Shown: one piece after another, positions 50,672 to 62,080 of the stretch
Numbering within the stretch: position 1 is the stretch's first letter
How the letters are laid out: each line of letters opens with the position of its first letter
Source of the DNA: Utricularia gibba
Taxonomy: Eukaryota; Streptophyta; Magnoliopsida; Lamiales; Lentibulariaceae
Length of the DNA: 64,000 nt
Direction of reading: 5' to 3'
NCBI GenBank assembly: GCA_002189035.1
Contig: NEEC01000009.1
Location: 558,001 to 622,000, forward strand
Notes under the pieces: generated by a model
The model's database searches: none
What the model saw: the letters and a program-made list of their open reading frames with translations, nothing else
Told to the model about the DNA's origin: nothing
Made by a program: the position numbers and the translations under genes

Positions 50672-52488
50672 ATGGCACGAGAAAGAATCAAGATCAAGAG
50701 GATCGAAAATCTGAGCGCCCGACAAGTGACTTTTTCCAAGAGGAGAAAAGGGCTCATCAAGAAGGCCAAGGAGCTCTCAGTTCTCTGCGACGCCCAAGTT
50801 GCTCTCATAGTCTTCTCCTCCACTGGGAAGCTCTTCGAGTTCTCTAGCTCCAGGTGGGTTCATTTGTTTTTCCAACACTAAGTGTGTGCTGTTTTTTTAT
50901 CTTCATTTTTGAGAAATTATAGCATCAGATCCTTGGTATAATTAGGGTTCGTCATCTGAAGACCTCTCCTTCTTACATTACCTTGTTTTTCTCAAAGAAT
51001 ATCCCCGAGATCTAGGAATCTGGTTGATGCCCAGTGAGTTCTAAGCACCCACCTGCAAATAGGCATCCATCTACTTAGAAAACAAGATTTCTAGCAATCG
51101 TCACTGTTAGAAACTAGGGGTGTAGAGAAATATGGTGCTGTTTTCAAACGCAGCGACTGGAATGAAACGTAAGTTGTGTTGTAAATCTGGCATCGACTTT
51201 CTGCTCGTTTGTTTCAAGTCAAATTGTCAAGTGAACTTTAGAGCTGAAGATTCAACATCTGTGGTAAGTGTCTAATCAAACCCATGGTGCTTCTCTGTGT
51301 TGCATCTTAGATACTCCATTGCTATTGTGATCTGTGTTCTATTACCGTGTACGGCTTTGTTATTACGTATTCTCTGTTGGAATGAGATGAAGCTGAAATC
51401 AATTCTCCTGTTAATGTTGTGAAGCATGGATGGTATACTGGAAAGGTATAACTTGCAGTCGAAAAGCCAAGAGCTGCAGGCACTTCCGTCTCTCGACCTT
51501 CAGGTCTGAAAGCTACGATTCAGTAGCATTGCAATGTGAGTGTCATACATTTCGAACTAGCTACTGATGATCTTGTGGTGATGGCAGCTTGTTATGAGCA
51601 GCGATTTCCCCACATTAAGCAAACAAGTGGCTGAGAAGACCCGCCTACTTAGGTATCGTGCTCTCGTTTGATTTCTCAAACCCTTCTACTTCTCATGTTG
51701 ACAACATGGCTATGTCAACACAAGGCGGATGAGAGGGGAGGATCTCCTGGAAATGGGCATACAGGAGTTGCAGTCTTTGGAGAAGTCGCTAGGAGAAGGA
51801 TTGGATCGCGTTACCGCAAAAAAGGTCTGTGCAGCAAATCCATGAATGAAGCTCTAAGAGAATCATGGTTGTCTCTTCTGATCCTGGTATTTTGGCTTTT
51901 GACAGAATAAGAGGATTGAGAAAGAGACAAGTGAGTTACAAGAGAAGGTTAGGACCCTTGATCCCTTTGTTTAAGCACAAAAAAAGGTTCCCAGAATTCT
52001 ACCTGGTTCATGTCTCCCTTTCCATCCCTATGTGCAGATAATCCAGGTCGCGAGAGAGAATGATTTGCTAAGGCAAGAGGTATATACATGGTGCCATAAT
52101 AATGCTTATTCTGGGATCTTTTGGTTCAAGAAAAAATCTGTCACACAGGGCATCAGCTAACCAGATACATGAACACCACCGTGCCATTCACTTTTTTCCC
52201 CTTTCTTGCACACAACATTCCTGTTCAGATGGAGGACATGTCGACCAGCAGCCTGAAAATGGGGACTACATGTTCCGAAACCATAGCTTACGACGAAGTC
52301 CCGACGTCGTCCTCGTTTTCCAAGAGTTCCTCGGACACCTCCCTTACACTGGCGTGACTGATTCCTTCATCCTTCACTCCGTGAAGAAAAGAATCCAAGC
52401 CCTCCAATTCTGACCTCGCTGCTGCTCCGTATTTGGTTGCAGGTTGGATTTAGACGAGACCAGCCGGGCTAGTGGCGGCTCACGCTGA
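50672..52488 (+). CDS. SVP/AGL24/DAM-like MADS-box protein, gene A'
   Basis: This is the duplicate of A with identical exon sizes: 50672-50853, 51425-51503, 51588-51652, 51725-51824, 51906-51947, 52038-52079, 52229-52353 and 52443-52488, 226 residues, open throughout. Changes from A include Glu to Gln in the MADS domain (LCDAQVAL), His to Gln in exon 2, Ser to Gly (LEMGIQ), Ile to Thr (RVTAKK), Glu to Lys (NKRIEKE) and Leu to Val (QVAREN). The last intron donor context differs (ctggc/gtgactg instead of ctagg/gtgactg). Splicing gives SLTLALDLDET, still an LxLxL series; read-through ends SLTLA. Its neighbour upstream is the truncated B. Confidence 0.9.
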
Positions 52489-53746
52489 TGGATGCGTAGC
52501 CGGGAGCCATTCTGGAGCTGTCTCCTTGCTCATGTTGTGCCCTTCTGTTACCTTGGAACATCCATCTTTGATGCTTCTAATCAGTGTCTTGCCGTTCCAC
52601 CTTTAAAATTTAGTGGGTGATTTCCGTTGTGAAGTATGTGAAAATTAAAAGCTAATGATATATTTTATTTAACTTATTTATATTTAGAAAAATACGTATT
52701 ATACGTTAAAATTATATTTAGTACATAGATTTTATAAATATATCTTATGAATTGATAGATGTGTTTAAAATAAATAAAAAAAACTAAAAAAAAATTCGAG
52801 ATTTGAAATTATGGTTGAATAGGTTATGTATTTCAAAAATTATGCGTCTTCTTCCATAATAACAAAACAAATAGAATAAGAATTTTGAAAAATATCATTT
52901 CTGAAATTATATAACTATTAATACATGTATATTTGTAAAAATAAACGCATCTATCAAATATAATCTGTGTTGTGTAGACTTAGGGTATCCACATTATGCA
53001 TGGTCCTCTTCTTTCGTTTTTTATTTTTTCTTATTCCACATAATCAATTTGCATTGTTGTAGGAATATTAATATATTTTTTAAAATATTTTTGCTTTTAT
53101 AAAAATTAAAACACAAATAATATTTATTATAAAATTAAATTTATAAGCTATTCTTATTTTAATAAAATGCGAATATATAATTTACATTTTATTATATATA
53201 TTTATAAAAAAATACATTTTTCGTGAAACAGAATCATATGGATATGATGAGAATTTAGAGTATGTATGCTACCAAATGTTTTTATTCCTTTGGGTTGAAT
53301 TTATGATTTCAAAACCATGGCTTAGTATTCAATTTTCTTTATTTACCAATTGATTACCAAGAGTTAAGTCGATATGGGAACATTGTGGTACATTTCACAC
53401 ATTGTGGCGCTCGTTAGCAATTATTCCACACCATTTCTTGACCATATTTATTGACCCATTTATTAAAAAAAAACTCAAAAATGGACTTTTGTACTCCATC
53501 CATATATACACACATATATATATGTATATATTTTTAATTTGTAGTAATTTAAAATGGAAGTTTAAATTTCATAATAGAATTCGAAAAATGGTGACAGGGG
53601 CCCAAAGGCAACCGAATCGTTTAGTGGTAATGACACGGTGGGGGTGTCTTTTTTATACCATTGATTGCTTGCTTTGCTTGTTCATGGCGTCTGTCTGTCA
53701 GGGTGAATTGTCTTTTGATTCTCGCGTGTTCTCTCTCCGGCGGCTC
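52489..53746. other. Spacer between A' and B' (second duplicate copy)
   Basis: AT-rich, near-identical to the A-B spacer. It has a short (TA/CA)-rich microsatellite at ~53505-53530 that is absent or shorter in copy 1. No gene is seen. Confidence 0.6.
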
Positions 53747-53756
53747 CTATTTTTAG
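53747..53756 (+). promoter_or_regulatory. CTATTTTTAG element, gene B'
   Basis: It lies 132 bp upstream of the B' start, in the same GC-rich context as B. Confidence 0.55.
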
Positions 53757-53887
53757 AAACCCACATGGCATCCCACCTTCCCCCTCAACCCCGGTAGGGC
53801 GGTACCTTTCACTTGGTGGACCTGCTTCTCCCTTCGGCCCTCATCTCCATCTGCTCTCAATAATAGCTTCTTGTCCGAGAGCCAAAA

Positions 53888-55664
53888 ATGGCGAGGGAGA
53901 AGATCAAGATCAGGCGAATCGATAACTTGAGCGCCCGCCAAGTAACTTTTTCCAAGAGAAGAAAAGGGCTCATCAAGAAAGCCAAGGAGCTTTCGATTCT
54001 CTGCGATGCTGATGTTGGTCTCATCATCTTCTCCTCTACTGGGAAGCTCTCCGAATACTCCAGCACCAGGTTCCGTACCTCTGTTATCTATTTATTTAGA
54101 GGTTCTGCCTCAAGTCTTCTGTTTCTGTCAAAGAAGTTGGACATCGGATCCTTGGGAGAAAAAAGGGTCCTTCTGATGTTTTTGTATCGTGATCTGGAGA
54201 TATTTCATTGTTTTGGCCCTCGATCTTTAGAGATCTGAGAGAGCTGTCCATGTTCCTTAAGATCCGTACAACTCGGAATCTAAAGACCAGATAGATAAGG
54301 AAGGAATATACCTTTTTAGTTGCCGTCTGTGCCTGTGGGTTTGTTGCTTTTTTGGTAATTAAAAAAATCATATCTTGATCTGTTCTCTCTAAAATGGTTT
54401 TCTTGAAGCACTTGAGAGTAAGCACAGTTGCGGCTCTTGATTGGCCTTCTGTAAAACTCTTGTTGTGTTTCAACAAGCTGATGGAACATCTTCTGTAAAA
54501 CTCAATCCCTACTTTTCTTCCAATCGTGTTGTTGGTGTGACTCTACAATGGAAAAGATGATGAAGATGCAAACTCCCTTCTCATCCCACCACTTCTAATT
54601 TGGACTATTTTGTTGAAATCATGAAGCATGGATGATCTTCTTCAAAGGTACAACTTGCAGACCAAGAGTCCCGAAAATCTGTTGCAGCCATGGCTTGATC
54701 TTGAGGTAAGCAAGCCCCATCTGGCATTCTCTTCTTCTTGGGATTGTGATACGAAACTGTCACTAAGATTCATATCCTATCCTTCTTGAATGGGCAACAA
54801 TGGCGGCGGCAGCTCGTTGTGGGCAGCGACTTCCCCACATTAAGCAAAGAAGTGGCTGAGAAAACACATCAACTCAGGTCCTACACCCAAATTCTGCTAG
54901 TTAGTTATTTACCTCATAATTTCATTAAAGATGAGATTTTGACACACGAATGAAATGTAAAGACGACTGAGAGGGGAGAATCTCCAAGGACTTAGCATAG
55001 AAGAGCTGCAGGCGATGGAGAAGACTCTCGGGATCGGATTGGACCGTGTTATAGCGAAGAAGGTATGCTCATCTCACAAACATCGATGAAACCCCTAACA
55101 GAAAAACCAGTTCTTTTGTTATTCAAATTAACACGCCTATTGCTATTCATAGACTGAGAAGATCAAGAAGGAGACCGATGAACTTCAGAAGAAGGTCACG
55201 ATGAAGAGACTAAGCATCTTCGTTTTTAGCATTTTCTTTTCATTTCATGTCTAGTGAAAGAAAGAAAAGAGGGCCCTTTACCAGCACTAGGGAGACATGT
55301 ATGTCTAGGGTTACCCCAGAGCCGTGTGTGCGGTGCGGAAGCGTGTGTTATTCTCTTGAGTTTTACGTGCTTCACTTCTCATTCCATAAATCCTGAGTAT
55401 GTTGCAGGTACTCCGACTCACCGAAGAGAATGATCAACTGAGACGCGAGGTTCGTTTGGACAAGTTTACCAGCCTGTGTGATCTCCTGCTAAGACAACGT
55501 TGTTGTGTTAGGTGTTGGACTCCAAGGGTAGCCAGAAAACGGCTGATGCAAGTTCTGAAACCATGATGTACGACAAAGCCCCCTCCTCGGAATCTCCAAG
55601 CAGTTCCACTCAGCACCTTCAAGATTCCAAGAGCTCATCCGACACCTCTCTTACACTAGGGTGA
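53888..55664 (+). CDS. SVP/AGL24/DAM-like MADS-box protein, gene B'
   Basis: Exons 53888-54069, 54627-54705, 54813-54877, 54963-55062, 55153-55194, 55408-55449 and 55512 onward, all in phase. The MADS domain is [20 protein letters not shown], with [15 protein letters not shown]. The I region is [19 protein letters not shown]. The K domain is [26 protein letters not shown], then [14 protein letters not shown] and [11 protein letters not shown]. The tail [20 protein letters not shown] is followed by a serine-rich segment and [10 protein letters not shown], with a read-through stop at 55662-55664. A gtgagc donor overlaps this stop as in A, but I could not identify the matching last exon with confidence. 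It is the only complete B-type gene. Confidence 0.88.
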
Positions 55665-56185
55665 GCGTTTATTTTTTCTGCTTTTTTTTTTTTTGGAAGA
55701 ACACAGATCTCCTAGGGGTTGTTGACAAATTCGTCTTCCTTCTTCTTCCCCGCAAGATAGGCTGCATTTCGTTTGAAACTTCAAACCAAAGGATCTACCT
55801 GGTCGTGTGACAGAAATTGTAAAAGCAACGTTTGTGTTCAATCTCATGTTCCCCCCTGGATGTAGCCAGTTATCATCAGCAATGGTGGCCTCCGTGCTTG
55901 AAAATGTTCATGTCTGCAAAGTCGCTACTTGTGAATTGGGTGAATTGTAGTTGCATTGGAAGTGAATGGTGGTGGAGAGTGTAACTTTTGTAATGACAAC
56001 AACCCTTTCTCAAACTTCACATCCCAACACTGCTAAAACTTCGAAGGATATTCTGCTGAACAGATCTAAATTGTTTCAGAGAAAAAAAGGCAACATTTCA
56101 AAATCGGGCTACTTGTGATTCATATTGGTGGTAGCTGAGAAGAAGAAGAAACACGGTATGGGGGTGGTCCCGGCCTGGTGCTCGG

Positions 56186-56218
<33 letters not shown>

Positions 56219-56225
56219 CGGAACT
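55665..56225. other. Spacer B' to P2
   Basis: Probably the 3' UTR or last exon of B', then a (CT)n microsatellite at 56190-56217 just upstream of the P2 promoter relic. Confidence 0.5.
56190..56217. repeat. (CT)n microsatellite
   Basis: About 14 uninterrupted CT units directly upstream of the P2 promoter element. Confidence 0.9.
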
Positions 56226-56229
56226 GGCC

Positions 56230-56240
56230 CTATTTTCTAG
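56230..56240 (+). promoter_or_regulatory. CArG/TATA-like element, P2 copy (ctattttctag)
   Basis: An 11-nt variant of the cluster motif followed by aaacccc, ~111 bp upstream of the decayed P2 start. Confidence 0.45.
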
Positions 56241-56350
56241 AAACCCCTTTTAGCTTCTTTCAAGGAACCCCACTTCACAACCTAACGTGACTTCCTGGCT
56301 CAGTCATTTCAAACCTTCTCGTCCGAATCCACGGCCGCCGGTGAACAAAC

Positions 56351-58005
56351 ATGGCAAGGGAAAATGATGAAGATCAGGAAAACTGAAACTCTGAGCGCTC
56401 GCCAGAGAAGAAAAAGGGCTTATTATCAAGAAGGCTAAAGAGCTCCCAGTTCTCTGCCGCGCCCAAGTTGCTCCCCAACAGGGAAGCAGGCTCCTCCTCC
56501 CTTTTGCTAGCCCCAGGTTCCTTCCTTAATCTTTCAGCATTTCACTGTATGCAAGAACACAGTATCGACAAGAAGGGATGGACCAAGGTGGAAATACTCA
56601 GGTTTTGCTGAGATTTTGGTTGTGGAAGGAAGTAAGAAACCAGAACATGATTTTGCCTTGACCTGCTCTCCTTTTTTGTTCTGGTTTCTTACTTCCTTCC
56701 ACAACCAAAATCTCAGCAAAACCTGAGAGTATCTGCATCGTGGCCTATCTCTTCTTGTCAGGTATGTTTGTTTTTTGTTTGCCGGAGTGAAAATCGGTGT
56801 CTCAGATCCATGAGAAATAGGGTTTGGGCTGGAGATTTTATTTCAAGAGGAGATGGATATATTGGAGATCTACCAACAACCTGCCCAATTCTCTTCTTTG
56901 AGAAAATGCTGATGAACTAACTTGGCCAGTATAGCCTCCTTTGTTTTTTATTTTCTTACCAAAAAAATTGTATTTTATTTTTTGAATACAAAAGAGTTAG
57001 ATAGATTTCAAAATTTAAGTGATATTTAACTTATATAATTTTTAAAACATTCAATGAATTAATTATGTTTTCATATCAACTCAAAACATATTTGTTTTGT
57101 GCATAGATACTCTTTAGTAATTCATAAATTGTATTTTCTTTCCTAGCAATTCCAATGCTAAATATTCAAATTACTTGAAAATGTTTGTGTCATGACTCAA
57201 AATGCGGTATTTTTATAATTCCTTTGATTTTCGATGACATTCATTTTGTAATAGCCCCTGAGCTTCTATTCATAACCTCCTTTGACATCACGATCAAGAA
57301 GTTTGATCATGTTTGTAATGTGATACATTTAGTTTGCTAACTTGATTTGGACATGCCTTTTTTTTTTTTATCTAAGATGACTAGAAGAATTGGTAGGATT
57401 TAGCTTTGGAGAAGTCAACAGAATGGTAGCATGAAAATTTCCAAGTTGCTACACATTACAAACTCATGCTACTTGCCATAGTTCATTAACTCCATTTAGG
57501 CTTCTGTTGTTTATGTGATGAAGCATGGATGCTACACTCAAAAGGTATAGTTCGCAATCTGAAAATTGTGAGACAATGGCGTAGCCATGGCTCCACCTCC
57601 AGGGCACTACACCATTCTGAGCTAAGGTAAGATGTAGTGACAGAGGGGAAAGCATTGATACTTGTGGCATCCTTCATGAGGTTCAAAGTGTGTGTTCAAT
57701 TTCCTTTCCTCTGATGTGAATAGTGACTGGGATTGCTTACTTGTCTTTGGTACATGGCTCATGACAAGAGTCTATTTAGACAAGAGATGTGTGTACGGAT
57801 GTAAGAATGTTCCACTCCCTCTTGTTGGATGACCGCATAGGTGTCGGTTAAACTAGCGAGCTCATCGGCAGTTGAAGTCTTTTGTATTTTCCTACATTTT
57901 TCGAGCTCAGGTAGCAGTGAATCAGGTCATTCGGTGGTTTCCGATGGGTTTCCGCCGGAAACACTCCTAGACCTCCTCTGATGCTTCTCTTACAGTGGTG
58001 CATTT
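56351..58005 (+). pseudogene. MADS pseudogene P2 (SVP-like)
   Basis: Exon 1 relic 56351-56516 begins ATGGCAAGGGAAAATGATG (an extra base after MARE), keeps 'ctgagcgctcgccag', has lost the VTFSK part, and hits a stop after the KRAYYQEG-like frame. It ends at a conserved ccag/gt donor. Exon 2 relic is at ~57522-57600 (catggatgctacactcaaaag). A possible last-exon relic at ~57974-58000 (tcctctgatgcttctcttac) matches the SSDTSLT tail. No K-box exons were found. A long inverted repeat sits in its first intron. Confidence 0.7.
56594..56732. repeat. Long inverted repeat (53/55 bp arms, 31-nt loop)
   Basis: Left arm 56594-56646 and right arm 56678-56732 are reverse complements over 53 bases, with only a 2-nt bulge near the base (atact/cagg against ctgagagtat). 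The loop is 56647-56677. A transcript of either strand would fold into a long near-perfect hairpin. Confidence 0.92.
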
Positions 58006-58860
58006 GCTTTGATTATTCGAAAATGTTTTTCCCACAAGCAAATCTTTTTGTTTAATTGGTAACATAACTAATTTGCAAGAACAACTAATATTTGGTAAAA
58101 TATATTTTTAATGCGATTGTTTTTGTCAATTTGTTTTATTATTTTCTTTAGAATTTTTTATGTCTTTTTATTTCTATCTTAAATAGTGAATTGAGTGATG
58201 AATTATTTTTCAAATAAGTAATGATTTTTTTTTATGTGAGCGATTTAATTTGATATTAAATTTATTATCTTGAATTTTCTGAGAAAAAATTATGGAAAAA
58301 AAAATTAAAAATTGCATCTAATAAATAAGAATTAAGATACTGCAGTTCATCAAAAAAGAAAAAAAGGAAAAGTGTGTAGAAATTATTGGAATTAAGTAAC
58401 GAAGTTATAACTTATATTCGAATATATTTATTTAGATTTGTATATTATTTTGGAGTTTGACTTCCGGAAGCATTTAGCCCTAGGGCGCCTCTCGCCGCAT
58501 TCCTGATGGGATGCCAAGCGGAATGATGCTTCGTTCTCGTCTTGAATTTCAGTTTAAGTTCCGATCTGATGAGAACAGAAGGCTTCAACCTGACTAATTC
58601 AAAGGGATAAAGAACAAGACCCACATGCATCAGTGCAGTGCAAAAACGCGTATTGATTAAGTTCCTTCTCATCGACTTGGGATATTCCTCTCAAGGAAGA
58701 TTCCAAGGGCTCCTATTGTGGAAACCCTCTTGGTACTACTTAGTACTTGGCACTCAAACGAACCCCACTTTCTCCATAAGCGCGTCTAGTGTCTTTCACC
58801 TCCAGCAGTCTTATCTGAGCCAAGCTCTCTGTCTACCTGCAGCTGCTTCTTTTTCCTTTT
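58006..58860. other. Spacer P2 to gene C
   Basis: AT-rich to ~58440, then GC-richer promoter-side sequence of C. A weak relative of the cluster motif (ctattgtgg) lies at ~58713-58721, followed by aaaccctc. A minus-strand open frame at 58672-58445 has no recognisable family. Confidence 0.5.
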
Positions 58861-58873
58861 GGGGGGAAAAGAA

Positions 58874-60296
58874 ATGGCAAGGGAGAAGATAAAGATCAAG
58901 CGAATCGATAACTTGAGTGCCCGACAAGTGACTTTTTCGAAGAGGAGAAAAGGGCTCATCAAGAAGGCAAGCGAGCTTTCGGTTCTCTGTGATGCACAAG
59001 TTGCCCTCATAATCTTCTCCTCAACGGGGAAACTCTTCGATTTCTCCAGCTCCAGGTTCCCTTTTATGTATCCCTCTCTGTGACGAAGATTTGCCAACAC
59101 TATACCTTTAGGAGGAGGGTTTTTTTCTTTCTTCTATGTGATCATAATCTGGAGGTATTCCTTGACTTTTTGCTTTTCTACAAAGCCCCAGTCTGGGATC
59201 TGGGTGTGTAGTCAACGTTCCTTGCGTCCGTACAGCCATTTTTAAGCGCTTTCCAAGTAGAAGCCACAGAGAAGCAGAGAGACCTGTCTTTGTTGCATAT
59301 ACTTATTTATTTTTCCTGTGAGGAAAACAGGGTTTTCTTGCAAGTATTGTTGCGCCTTTATTGCAACGCTGTCGTTTGGATTTAGCACAGTTTGCAAAAT
59401 CACAATCATCGCCACTGAAAATCCTAGCAATATTTATCATTTTTGCAATCCTTTAACTTAGGGGGGAAAACATAAACATTTCGTCCAACCATCGAAGTTT
59501 AACCCTTTTTCCTTGTTCATTCCAATATGTTCTGTATGCCCCTACACTACATGAATATTTTTTGTTCATGATGTTGAAGCTGATATGCTCCTTGGTTTCA
59601 TTGTTGTGAAGCATGGATGAAATACTTAAAAGATATCATCTGCATTGCAAGAACTCTAATAACCCGGCGCAGCCTTTACTTGACCTTGAGGTACTTACTA
59701 CCCTCTCATGTGACACAAGCTTTGTCAATGGTGTTTAACAAGCTTGCGGTGGTCTCACAGGTGGTTGTCGGAAGCCACACGCCGACGTTAACCAAAGAAG
59801 TAATGGAGAGAACTCGGCAACTCAGGTAGTCTATCTGCACTCGTTGTTTATTACAAGCTCGTTTTGATGCTCATTTCATGATGATATGGTGATGTTCTGA
59901 GAAGGCGTTTGAGAGTGGAGGATCTCCTGGGACTGAGTGTCGAAGATCTGCACTCCATGGAGAAGTCACTCGGAGCTGGATTGAACCGTATCATATCAAA
60001 GAAGGTAGCCACCGTTTGAATGAGATCAAGCACTTGCAATAGGAAGAAAAAAACACTCTAATTCTAATCCTTGAATTTCGATAGAACCAGAAGATCGAGC
60101 AACGGACTGAGGAACTACAAGAGAAGGTTTGTTTCATGGTACCGAGTATACGAATCTTTTCTACATGACATGTTTCTCCATCCATATGCAGATACTGCAG
60201 CTTACAAAGGGCAATGAACTACTTAAACAAGAGGAATCCCAACTCCGTCTCTGCGGTATCCCCGGCCAAAATCCCTGGCTTCCTTTTACAGTTTGA
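58874..60296 (+). CDS. SVP/AGL24/DAM-like MADS-box protein, gene C, shortened C-terminus
   Basis: Exons 58874-59055, 59612-59690, 59761-59825, 59905-60004, 60085-60126 and 60192-60296 give 190 residues. The MADS domain ([40 protein letters not shown]), the I region ([20 protein letters not shown]) and the K domain ([20 protein letters not shown], then [14 protein letters not shown]) are intact. Exon 6 normally ends caagag/gt. Here it reads aagaggaatcc, so the donor is gone and translation runs on through [20 protein letters not shown] to TGA at 60294-60296. The Ser-rich tail and LxLGL motif are therefore missing. An alternative donor (ctgcg/gtatcc, ~60256) would also stop shortly after. It is a MIK-type factor without the putative repression tail. 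Confidence 0.82.
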
Positions 60297-60750
60297 AAGA
60301 GCAAACTCAAGTAGCAAGCACCATTTACCGCATCCTCTTTATGCAGGCTGATCGAAATCGGAAGCATCTTCTGCCCTGAGAAGGAGGGTCTCACACAATG
60401 GAATCAATATACCTATAGAGACACTGTGATTAGTTGCTACACTGTGGGGTTTGCGCAGATCACCCCAATCTGAATAAGCAGACAGATGTGATTGATTCTA
60501 CACTAATTCCATTAATTTGCAATATGGAGTCTTCAGAGGGGATCCTCGAAAATAGAATGGATGCTAGTTAGAGTGTTTGTGTGTGTGTGTGCTTAGGTAT
60601 TTAAATATAGAGAGGAGGAAGACAACCGAGAGCAGGTGATTTATTCATTAAGTTGATCGTACGGACGGCAAGTGAGACGTGGGGTTAAACCAGTGGCGTT
60701 CAGGGCTGATGTGTCTTTCCCTTTCTGTCCTTTGCTTTCTTGGAGAGCCA

Positions 60751-60760
60751 CTATTTTTAG
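60751..60760 (+). promoter_or_regulatory. Orphan CTATTTTTAG element downstream of C
   Basis: It has the same 10-mer and similar flanks (gagccactatttttagaaa) as in front of A and A', but no MADS exon follows; the sequence becomes AT-rich by 60800. Confidence 0.5.
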
Positions 60761-60799
60761 AAATAAAAGAGAAAAAGGGCGGTGGTCCTCCTCCTCCTC

Positions 60800-62080
60800 T
60801 ATTCCTTTTTTAAAGTATGTTTTAAAATAAAAAAAATTAATCATTTTACTTTTAGTGTGTTATAAAAATAAATATAAAAATTGATTTTAATGCATGATAA
60901 AATTTGGTCTGAAAAAATATAATATTTTTGATTCCTTAATTTTAGGGCACGATTTCTATTTAAATTCTTTCAAGTATATAGAATTTGATGAGTTTTTGCC
61001 AAATTAACTTGTTTTTAGGATTAAATTTTTTTTATTTTTTATGGAATACATTAAAAAAGTTATAATGTTTAAAGTATTGCATATTATTATTTCACTTTTA
61101 AAAAAATTGTTTCATTCTTAAAAAAGATTGTTTTGTATTACATATATTTGAAATACTTCGAAAAATAGAAATTTTAGAACGTTACAAAATTTTTTTAAAG
61201 TATTTCTAAAATTTTTGAATCACTAGTTAGACCTATTAAATAAGGTTTAAATGATAAATTTTTACTTTTAAAAAATACTTTATAAATAATTTTGTTATCA
61301 AATAAGATCAAATCTTATTATAAAAATAGTATAAAGTTGAGAAAAATGCATACCACACCCATTATATTTAACGTTTCTGTACCCCACACTCAAAATTTAA
61401 AAAAGTACATCTCATGCTCAAATCATTTTAACTTTAGTCGCATAAGAGCTACATGTGACTCATGTGCATCACGTGCCCTTAATTTTTATCATGAGAAATA
61501 TTAAACATATTGGATGTAGCTTGTAATTTCTTTGATAAAAGCATCGTGAATCATTGGAAGCTCCGATTATTGTTATGATACACTTTGTAGATTGCATTTG
61601 ATTTAGGATTAGCAATTTGTTGATGATAGCTCTATTTTTCATTTTTTATTTGACATTGACTATTTCATTTTGGCCTGAGGTGCTTGGGTTTTGCATGAGC
61701 TGCTTTGTTCTTTGAGTTTCGTTTGATTCAATACTTCAATTCTATAATGGGTTGAGCTATTACATTTTTTTTTCTTAGGTTTTTTGTGGGTTGCTTTGAT
61801 GTTGAAATTTCATATGACTAGAAACTTTTCTTACATAATAGCTTCAATATTTTTTTCCTTTCTATTTGCTTCAATATGATGTGATATTGAATATTTATCT
61901 CATCAATTTGATGTGTTTTGGTATGAGATTCTATATTGCTAAAATTTTGAATGTATTGCACACTTATCGTGTTATGAAATTAAATGCTTTATTTTATAAA
62001 ATACATATAAGGTTGTTGATTGTTGTAGAATATATGAAATGGATTATAATATTAATTTCATGGTTGAAGAAAATATTGAC
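60800..62080. other. AT-rich intergenic region
   Basis: No gene was recognised. The right half may be the decayed 5' part of the MULE element that follows. Confidence 0.5.

Larger units (their letters stand above)
50028..54858. repeat. Tandem duplication, copy 2 (unit A'-B')
   Basis: It starts gggagccagaaaagcgcg and reaches gtggctg at 54852-54858 in B' exon 3, where B' continues normally (agaaaacaca). It is ~4.83 kb against ~5.02 kb for copy 1; the difference is made of small indels, mostly in AT-rich spacer. Confidence 0.85.

Noticed and set aside
58445-58672. 75-codon minus-strand frame upstream of gene C
   Set aside because: No recognisable domain, no promoter, and no copy at the other MADS loci.
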